From Mytilus californianus (Eukaryota; Mollusca; Bivalvia; Mytilida; Mytilidae): a stretch of 64,000 nt of DNA. A program made the translations under genes and the position numbers. The notes below the pieces were generated by a model that saw nothing but the letters and a program-made list of their open reading frames with translations, was not told where the DNA came from and did not search any database. Where the stretch lies: NCBI RefSeq assembly GCF_021869535.1, contig NW_026262701.1, positions 7,641,501 to 7,705,500 on the forward strand. The letters run 5' to 3'. Positions 48,449 through 58,500 of this stretch are shown here, in pieces. Every line of letters starts with the position of its first letter. The first letter of the stretch is position 1.

Positions 48449-49506
48449 TCATATCAAAATAGTTATAAAGCCAAACAAGTACAAAGTTGAAGAGCATTGA
48501 GGATCCAAAATTCCAAAAAGTTGTGCCAAATACGGCTAAGTTAATCTATGCCTGGGATAAGAAAATCCTTAGTTTTCGAAAAATTCAAAGTTTTGTAAAC
48601 AGGAAATTTATTAAAATGACCACATAATTGATATTCATGTCAGCACCGAAGTGCTTACTACTGGGCTGGTGATACCCTCGGGGACGAAACGTCCACTAGC
48701 AGTGGCATCGACCCATAACAGTTGAAAATTAGGGTAAAAAACAATACTTTTTGAAAACTTTGTTTAAATTGCTAATTTCTTGACCAATTTCAATGGGGTT
48801 TAATTCAGAGTCTTTAATTCTTGGGGTTCTTAATATGCTGAATCTAACCTTGTATTTAAATTTTGGATTTGGGCCCTGTTAAAAATTGGTCCACATTCAG
48901 GTCCAAAGGTTTCAAAATGAAACTTTGTTTGATTTTTACAAAAATTGAATTGTTGGGGTTCTTTGATATGCTGAATCTGAACATGTATTTAGATTTTGGA
49001 TTTTGGGCCCTGTTTTCAAGTTGGTCTAAATTGGGGTACAAAATTAAACTTTGTTTGATTTTAAAAGAATGAACATATAGGGTTCTTTGATATGCTGAAT
49101 CTGACTGTGTATTTAAATTTTGGGTTTTGGGCCCCGTTATCAAATTGGTTCACATTGGGAATTTGAGGTCCAAAATCAAACTTTGTTTGATTTCAATAAA
49201 ATTTGAATGTATGGGGTTCTTTGATATGCTGAATCTAACCATTTTTTTAGATTTTGGATATTGGACCATAATAGGTAAATGCTCAATTTCAAATTTTTTA
49301 GTTCTTAGATCACATTCTTTCTGTGTCAGAAACCTATGATGTGTCAAATATTTAATCACAATCCAAATTCAGAGCTGTATCAAGATTGAATGTTGTATCC
49401 AACTGTTCAGTGTTCGACCTCAGTGGTGGTATCAAGCTGCACCCTGTGGAGCATTTTATTATATCTTTCTGCAAATTGTTATTGTTATTGTAAATATATA
49501 TAAATA

Positions 49507-49596
49507 CAGGGAGTTGCTTCAATCTTACAACCTCAGCGTTGACAGGCTAGTGATACAGTAGATGAACTACTTATACCACTCAGCCACTGAGACCCT
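49507..49596 (-). repeat. tRNA-like sequence, probable SINE or pseudo-tRNA
   Basis: On the minus strand TCAGTGGCTGAGTGGTATAA is a good A box of tRNA-Ser/Leu type, and GGTTGTAAGATTGAAGC stands where the B box should be but lacks the GGTTCGA core. The acceptor ends AGGG and CCCT pair for only four bases. It is not a functional tRNA; a tRNA-derived SINE head is likely. Confidence 0.5.
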
Positions 49597-50000
49597 AAAT
49601 ACATTAGTGAATAATCCCCTATGTCAGGAACCTCCTTGTTAGTTGTCTTTCGTGACACAAAAAAAAAAATGGTGTTGATTTTAATCTAGAAATTACTTAG
49701 AGCAATTTAGAGCATGACCTTTAGTTTTTCTAGTATTTTGTATCATTGTTTTGTTTGTTTACTGTCTTGTACATCTGCTTTTATTCATTTTACTGCTGGA
49801 TAGTTTAATGATCGAGTGAAGCAAGTTAATACTGTGACAAGAGAAGTCAGCTTATTTCCTTGACAACAAAAAATCCTTTCATCCACTTCATTCATGTTCA
49901 TTGTCATTTGTACTGATATTTTTTTCTGATCACTTATATCATGTTTATAGATGTATTATATTGAAACAATAGATATTTTTTTCAGACTATAAGTTGAACT

Positions 50001-50097
50001 ATGGCTCAGATTGGTGTGAGGAGGTTTTGTGATTTAAGAAGATTAGAAAGATGTGGAATACAGCTTTTAACCAGAACATTGAGATTTAAACCAAAAG
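50001..50097 (+). CDS. Fusion gene coding exon 1 (targeting peptide)
   Basis: The exon itself starts at 49986 after TTTTTTCAG, so 49986-50000 is 5' UTR and an upstream untranslated exon must exist. Encodes residues 1-32, with nine Arg, ending in phase 1 at AAAG/GTACAA. Confidence 0.87.
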
Positions 50098-52561
50098 GTA
50101 CAAAAATTGTTTATGTAATGAGTTGGTTCAGAAATTCAACTTTTGTTCCTGCAAGTTTATTATTTGAAAAAAAAAGTTTAAAAAAAAAAGAATTTTAACT
50201 TGAAATGGCTTAAAAAATAACTACCAGTAGGTGAAACCTTAAGGTGGTCTGAATTCAAACAATGCCAACTATTAGTTATCCATAGTCAAACTGATATATA
50301 TGTGAAAAGAAAATTATTAAAAAAGTTGAGATTTAGGCTTGCATCCTTTTTATAGTTTGCTTTTTTTTTTTTTTTTTTGGGGGGGGGGGGTCAGTTCATC
50401 AAACATGGTAAAGCACTGATTTGATATATGTAAGAACATGAACCTAATGGAGTACTTTCATGGTCAAAATTCTACATTTTAAAGGGAACTGTTACACAGC
50501 AGCATATAACATGCATAAAGCAAATTACAGTAGGTAAAAGAAACCCATAAAACCATGTGACTGCTAATCTGACAGACCATAATTATAATTGCATACCTAT
50601 TGTATTATGATGATCTATCAGCATGGCCTTGCACTGTATGTGACAATAGAGCAATGTGTTTAGGCCTCAATATGGTTACTCAGTATTGTCTTATTTTCCT
50701 TGCAATTGAAAAATGTACAAAGGTGACTGGTCATTTAGTTTTAAATTTAAGATAGTCTGTTTTTACTGTGACTGAACTCATTTTACACACAAGTCATGTG
50801 ATAACGTTGGAAATATATCCATCCTTACGTCCATCCTGTATCAGGTTTTAAGTTTAGGTTTCAGGTAGATTAATGTTTATGTATAAGGAAGTTTACAATG
50901 AAGTTCTGATCTAATCATCTTGAAATTTAGTCATTTAATGCATATTTTCAATGTGATGTAAAATTTTAAATATATACCAAATTAAGGGTTTGACCCAAAT
51001 TTTGTGGTTCACTGAACATGGAAAATTGTTATTTGAAATTTATACATTGAACAAGAATATCTGTCCATAGAACACCATGCATTCTTGTTCAATGTTATAT
51101 ATATATCGTAAAAATTTTGCAATAGATTTTGAAGATAACTACAGAAAAAAAGAAATGGAAAGACTAGAAAGAAACAACTTGTAAAATATATTCTTTTTCA
51201 GTGGTGTTATTAATATGTTTCCATGGTAATATTATTATATTCCAGGTCAACACCATACTCTGTTACCATGCAGAACTGTGAGTGGGAGCAACCAGTACAG
51301 AAATAGATCCCAGACCATGAAGAGTGTGACGCCCCCACACAACAAGAAAGTGCAGCTAGTCATTTTTGATAAAGATGGGACTCTTATATGCTTTCATTCT
51401 ATGTGGGCCCCATGGTCTAGAAAATTGGCTGCTAAGTACGTATTTTTATTTATTGTGGATTTAATTATTTTTCATGGAAACCAATTTTTGTGGATTCATG
51501 AAAAAATATATTGTTATTAATATTTGATTGAGTGGTTTTGTCAGAGCTTGCATATAGCTTATAGAAAATTTGTACAATCCCTGGAATTTAAATTTGTGGT
51601 TCAACCATGCCCTCAAAATCCAGGAAAAATTCGTAAGGGTTCCGCGGAACCCAGTGTCTCGCCTACTTTTTCTGTTAATCGCAGGCTCAACAAAAATGAG
51701 GAAGTAAATCAATAAAAATATTCCTCTTGATACCATCTTTTGATTGTAAGAAGCTTCTGTCCAAGTTTGGTAAAAATCCAGATTAGTTAATGAATCTAAT
51801 AAATGTTTAAAAACTTTATCTGCAGACTGAATGTAATGTTAACTGGAAGAAAACAAAATTTCCTTCTGGATACTAGCATTTGATCATAAACAAGCTTCTG
51901 TCCAAGTTTGGTACAAATCCAAAATAGTATAAGAAAGTTATTAAAATTTTAAAAACTTTAACCACAGAGTGAATGTGTTGTTTCCTGGCAGAAAATCTAA
52001 GTCCATTTAAAAGTAAAATACGGAAAAAATGGATTTATTTTTTTACAAAATTTCCTTCTAGATACTAGCTTTTGATCATTAACAAGCTTCTGTCCAAGTT
52101 TGGTACAAATCCAAAATAGTATAAGAAAGTTATTAAAATTTTAAAAACTTTAACCACAGAGTGAATGTGTTGTTTCCTGGCAGAAAATCTAAGTCCATTT
52201 AAAAGTAAAATAAGGAAAAAATGGATTTTTTTTTTTACAAAATTTACTTCTCCCCACTATCTTATGATCATAAACAAGCTTCTGTCAAAGTTTGGTAGAA
52301 ATCCAGGATAGTTTAAGAAAGTTATTAAAATTTTAAAAACTTTAACCACAGAGTGAATATAATATTTCCCGGCAGAAAAACTAAGTCCATTTATAAGTAA
52401 AATACGGAAAAATTGGAATTTTATTTTTACAAAATTAACTTCTGGATACTATCTTATGATCATAAAAAAGCTTCTGTCCAAGTTTGGTAGAAATCCAGGA
52501 TAGTTTAAGAAAGTTATTAAAATTTCAAAAACTTTAACCACAGAGTGAATATTTGTGGACG

Positions 52562-52593
<32 letters not shown>

Positions 52594-55500
52594 ATGTAGG
52601 ATCGCTATGTCTCGCTTTTTCGACTAAAGTCGAAGGCTCGACAAAAATTGGTATCACACAAATAATAATAAATTAACAGTAGTACAACTTGTGTAAACAA
52701 GTCTTTTACTGGGTATCTATGTATTCACTAATTATACATGGGTCGACTTTTTTTATTGAGTTTTTATGTCTATCTTGAAAGATCATTATTGAATATCTGC
52801 TTTGGATTTCATTGAAATTAAAGTTATTATATTGATGTTTAGTTAAGCTGTTGTCATCACTTTGTGTCTGTCATATGTCTGCTGTATTAGACCATTTACC
52901 TTTTCATGATCTCCTCCAAATCCACTTGTGCACCTGCTAGTATTGAATACTTTGAGAATTATTTTCCTATTTTTCCAGACTTGGGAACTTCATCAAAATT
53001 TTCTTTTCAAAAGATGGTATCTAATTTTGTCTTCAACAGTTTTTGAGCAAAATGCATAGATTTTGGTGATTTTCAACTATTTAGGGACCATAAATATAGA
53101 GCACATGCAAGTATCAACAAAATGATTTACCACAATGTTCATGATGTTTGTCATGAATATCAGCTCTCATGTGAATATTTATGTGGTATAACTGAGGTTC
53201 AGTACTATACTAATTCCTGACCTGGTTATTATACCCCCGCTTTAAAAAAGTGTGATGCGTTTTCAGATTCATCACTCAACAACTTCCTGTTTACCGAACA
53301 ATTAAAATTGAGAATGGAAATGGGGAATGTGTCAAAGAGACAACAACCTGACCATAGAGCAGACAACAGCTGAAGGCCACCAATGGGTCTTTAATGCAGC
53401 GAGAAACTCCCGCACCCGAAGTCGTCCTTCAGCTGGCCCCTAAACAAATATGTATACTAGTTCAGTGATAATGGATGTCATACTAAACTCCAAATTGTAC
53501 ACAGGAAACTAAAATTAAAAATGATACAAGACTAACAAAGGCCAGAGGCTCCTGACTTGGGACAGGTGCAAAAATGCGGCGGGGTTAAACATGTTTTTTG
53601 AGATCTCAACCCTCCCCCTATACCTCTAGCCAATGTAGAAAAAACAAATGCACAACCTAATTTATGTACAAAAAATGAACGAATAACAAATATGCAACAC
53701 ATAAACAAACCACAACCACTGAATTACAGGCTCCTGACTTGGGACAGGCACATACATGTACATACAGAATGTGGCGGGGTTAAACATGTTAGCGGGATCC
53801 CAACCCTCCCCCTAACCTGGGACAGTGGTGTAACAGTACAATATAAGAACGAACTATAAAAATCAGTCGAAAGAGGCTTAACTCATCAGATGGATAAATA
53901 CAAATACAAGTGGACGTGGCCGGGTAGTTGTATATCCAAACAACAAAAAGACACTTAAGTACAGATCTGAGAGTACTCACAGTTACTGACAGCTAGTTCA
54001 AAGCCACTAACAACTGATAAAAAAATCTTGCATCTAAGACTAAATTATCAATCCGTAAGCTCCCTTTAGAATTTTATAAATTTTAGATTTTACATTTCTG
54101 AGTTATGGGGTTTTATTCATTAAAAAAGGGGGGATTTTCCAGTTTTTGGACAACAACTCATAAATGCTTTAAGCAGTTCGCATGAAACTACTGGGCCAAA
54201 TACCTTCAAACTTTAACTAAATGTTTCTTAGGGTATTTAGTTTATAAATTATATCCGAAGTTTTGATCCATCGACAAACATGGCCACCATGGTGAAAAAT
54301 AGAACATAGGGGTCAAATGCAGTTTTTGGCTTATATCTTAAAAACTAAAGCTTTTAGAACAAATCTGACATGAGGTAAAATTGTTCAATTGGTCAAGATC
54401 TATCAGCCCTGAAATTTTCAGATGAATCGAACAACCCATTGTTGGATTGTTGCCACTAAATTGGTAGTTTTAAGGAAATTTTGCAGTTTTTTGTTATCTT
54501 GAATATTATTATACGACCGCAAAAAAATTTTTGTGGTCGTATATTGGTATGACGTTGGCGTCGTCGTCGTCGTCGTCGTCGTCCGGCTTCGTCGTCCGAA
54601 TACACATTAGTTTTCGCACTCTAACTTTAGTTTAAGTGAATGGATCTCAATGAAATTTTACCATAAGGTTCAATACCACAAAAGGAAGGTGGGGATTGAT
54701 TTTGGGGGTTATGGTATTAACAGTTAAGGAATTAGGGGCCAAAAAGGGGCCAAAAATAAGCATTTTTGTAACTTCCAGACATAACTTGTGTGTAAGTATA
54801 TGGATCTCTCTGACATTGTACCACAAGGTTCCATATCACAAAGGGAATGCTGGGATTGATTTTGGGGGTAATTGCCTCCAAATTTTAGGAATTAGGGGCC
54901 AAAAAGGGGCAAAAAACAAGCATTTTTTTAGTTTCATGACAATTACTTGTGTGTAAGTGTATGGATCTCTCTGATATTGTATCACAAGGTTCCATATCAC
55001 AAAGGGAATACTGGGATTGATTTTTGGGGGTAATTTCCTCCAAATTTTTGGAATTAGGGGCCAAAAAGGGGCAAAAACAAGCATTTTTCTAGTTTCATGA
55101 CAATAACTTGTTTGTAAGTGTATGGATCTTTATGAAATTGTACTACAAGGTTCCATATCACAAAGGGAAAGCTGGAATTGAGTTTGGGGGTAATTTCCCA
55201 AAAAGTTTAGGAATAAGGGGCCAAAAAGGGGAAAAAAATAAGCATTGTTCTAGTTTCCAGACAATAACTTGTGTTCAAGTGTATGGATCTCTCTGAAATT
55301 GTACTGCAAGATACCATACCACAAAGGGAAGGCTGGGATTAATTTTGGGGTTAATTCCCTCAAAATTTTAGTAATTAGGGGCTATAAAAGGGCAAAAAAA
55401 CAAGCATTTTTCTAGTTTCATGACAATAACTTGTGTGTAAGTGTATGGATCTTTATGAAATTGTACTGCAAGGTTCCATATCACAAAGGGAAAGCAGGGT

Positions 55501-58500
55501 TAGAGTTTGGGGGTAATTGCCCTAAACGTTTAGGAATTAGGGGCCAAAAAGGGACCAAAAAACAAGCATTTTTCTAGTTTCCAGACAATAACTTGTGTTC
55601 AAGTGAATGGATCTCTCTAAAATTGTACTGCAAGGTACCATTCCACAAAGGGAAAGCTGGGATTGAGTGTGGGGGTGATGAATCATAAGGGGGTTCAAAA
55701 AATTTGGGGGGGGGGATTTTTTTTTTCTTTAAAATTTTCCATTTTAAATTGGTTATTTCTGATTTAAAAGCAAATAATAATGATATGGTTTGAATAGCAT
55801 ACATGTGAACCTCCCGACAGGAGTACAATAATCCCGTTTTCAGGAGTCTCCTCCCGACCTCCCGTTGAAGAGGAAATATGCCCAACATATCATCTCAGGC
55901 ATCTGGTGTAACTCACATTACCTGAAGTTATATTTTACCTGTAAATCAATTAACATGCATAATTATATGGCTTCACTTGTCAGCTTGGGTGTCAAACATA
56001 CTGGTAATCAACGATTTTTTACCTCAGGCTAACTGCCGTTGTGTAACAAAAACTGTGTATTTATTGGGTTACTTCCCTTGATTTATCCTGTTTTAAGTTA
56101 CTTTCCTTTTAATAATGAAATTTTTTAAAAGAATATAAATAAAATATAAATTGAACAAATAATCATAAAAGGATGGTAAATAAATGATTTTTAATGTCTT
56201 AGGACAAATAAAAAAATAATAATTTGAAAATTATTTGAGGATTCTATACTTCCTTTCAAGGCTTAAATTGAAATTTATATAATAACTATGACCCCTGTTA
56301 AACAGCTAGAATGATTTTCTGAGTATGCTAACAAAAGCTATTTGCAGATAGTTAAACAAATGTTCTGGTTGCAATGATTGTTTTATAGAATATGAAGTAA
56401 AAAATTTATTGAACATACTGGAAAAAAAAAAGGTTAGATTGAACATGTAGAATATAAAGATGGAGAAACTTTATAAGTACAAGGGTACTATAAACATAAT
56501 AAATTGGATGGAAAGTTGAAGAAAACACACTTTAAAAGACCATTTTTACAGCACATGGTTACATTTACGACAAAATTTATGTCGATTAAAAACCTCCTGA
56601 TCTGAGTCCTAATCTCCTGACCAAAATTTCCCAATCTCCTGATCTGAGTTACAGTCCATCACATGTATGAATAGGTAAATTAAAAAATTATAAGTTCTTA
56701 GACCACTTTCATTCTGTGTCAGAAACCTATGCTGTGTCAAATATTTAATTACAATCCAAATTCAGTGCTGTATCAAGCTTGAATGTTGTGTCCATACTTG
56801 CCCCAACTGTTCAGGGTTCGACCTCTGCGGTCGTATCAAGCTTCGCCCCAGCGGAGCATTTTATTATAGATAGATATAAACTGTAAACAGCAATAATGTT
56901 CAGCAAAGTAAGATCTACAAAAAAGTTAATAAGACCATAATTGTCAATTGACCCCTTAAGGAGTTATTGCCCTTTAAAGACAATTTTACACAATTTGTTC
57001 ATCAAGTTTGCTAACATTTAAAAATCTTCTCCTCTGAAATACAGGGGGGCGATTCAGGCTCTTGAGAGCCTCTTGTTTCATTCATAAATTACTTTATACT
57101 TGGAAATATAATTTTGCTTGGAGTTATAGTTTCTAAAAAAAGTATTGTCATTGAAAGAGTTGACATGTTGCAATGTACATTTATTCTACATAGTACTATG
57201 GTACCAAATCAAAAGTTTATACAAAAGAAAGAAGTCAAAGGTTTCCCATCATAGTTTAGTTACATACATTTTTTTTGTACCTGAGGTCGTTGAATATAGA
57301 TCATTATATAAATAAGGAGATGTGTTATGATTGCCAATGAAACAACTATCATCCATACTTACCAGTAACAAACCACATTTGCAAAGTTGAATAAAATACA
57401 GTTGATAACATTAACTTATTACTAAAAAGAAAATGCCTAACTATTTTAAACAGTATTTGACTACAAACATAGATAAAAAAGGTACAAACTGGACATAATG
57501 CACTAGTTCATAAACAAGTGAGAACAATCACCTTCATATAGTGCTCAGAATATGACATTCATAAAACTTGTTCAATATCATTAGAGAACTCTAAATCTTA
57601 AATACTGAAAGCCACCTCTGATAAGTACACTGTACTATGCAAGATAATGATATAACTGGACTAAAAATACACACAACCTGTATTTAACTGCCTTTACAGC
57701 ACTTTCACGCTTTGATTGTGCTTTGTAAAGAATATTACCATTAAAGACTTGTATTATTTTACACATGATAGCCAAGTTGAAAATTTTCGTCACATTTTTC
57801 TCAGGAACTACTAGACAAGGATTTCTGAAATTTGGTTTCAGGGTTTATATAAGTCAGCTATACTGTGTGATGCGTTTTCAGATTCATCACTCAACAACTT
57901 CCTGTTTACCGAAATATTTCGGCGGGGGTATCATCAGTGAGCAGTAGCTCACAGTTTTACTTGTTAGCTCACCTGGCCCAAAGGGCCAAGTGAGCTTTTC
58001 TCATCACTTGGCGTCCGTCGTCCGTCGTCGTCGTTAGCTTTTTACAAAAATCTTCTCCTCTGAAACCACTAGTCCAAATTTAACCAAACTTGGCCACAAT
58101 CATCATTAGGGTATCTAGTTATAAAAATATGTCTGATGACCCCGCCAACCAACCAAGATGGCCACCATGGCTAAAAATAGAACATAGGGGTAAAATGTAG
58201 GTTTTGGCTTATATCTCTGAAACCAAAGCATTTAGAGTAAATCTGACATGGGGTAAAACTGATTATAAGGTCAAGACCTATCTGCCCTGAAATTTTCAGA
58301 CAAATATGACATCCTGTTGTTGGGTTGCTGCCCCTGAATTGGTAATTTTAAGGAAATTTTGCAGTTTTTGGTTATTATCTTGAATATTGTTATAGATAGA
58401 GATAAACAGTAAACAGCAATAATGTTCAGCAAAGTAAGATCTACAAATAATTTGTCATGACCAAAATTGTCAGTCCACCCCTTTAGGAGTTATTGCCCTT

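Larger units (their letters stand above)
48017..48713 (-). mobile_element. Retrozyme-like dimer, 354-bp unit
   Basis: Two direct copies differ at about a dozen positions and are exactly 354 bp apart at the ribozyme core. Each spans ATAGTTATCAAAGGTACCAG to GGCATTGACC or GGCATCGACC. Each has a hammerhead motif on the minus strand, so a transcript of that strand could release a 354-nt monomer. CATAA flanks both sides (GGCCATAA / CCCATAACAG), a candidate short target duplication in the host element. Retrozymes are small non-autonomous retroelements that pass through circular RNA; mussel genomes are known to carry them. Confidence 0.85.
47918..49459 (+). repeat. CGACC-type element, 5' truncated, carrying the retrozyme dimer
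   Basis: A core unit (TGTATGGATCTCTATGAAAT) leads to the ribozyme insert, then a different ~118-bp tandem array (about 48840-49270, GATATGCTGAATCTGA). The family 3' end is TTCGACCTCAGTGGTGGTAT, CAAGCTGCACCCTGTGGAGC. Confidence 0.75.
54056..57078 (+). repeat. Chimeric ATACGCCC / GCTCACC element
   Basis: 54056-54185 is body sequence of the ATACGCCC family. From GCATGAAACTACTGGGCC onward it is GCTCACC family, ending GATTCAGGCTCTTGAGAGCC, TCTTGTTT. The switch occurs at the shared word TGAAACT. A CGACC-type element sits inside at 54510-56864. Confidence 0.78.

Noticed and set aside
49507-49596. A functional tRNA gene
   Set aside because: The B box is broken and the acceptor stem pairs only four bases.
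51436-51520. Continuation of the frame past exon 2 of the fusion gene
   Set aside because: GTACGT at 51436 is a strong donor, and the continuation is AT-rich with no HAD homology, while exon 59639 continues the domain exactly in phase.
53870-53910. CTGATGAG on the minus strand at 53885, suggesting another hammerhead
   Set aside because: No GAAA at the right spacing and no closing stem I; it is part of the GAAGATGTGG interspersed repeat.
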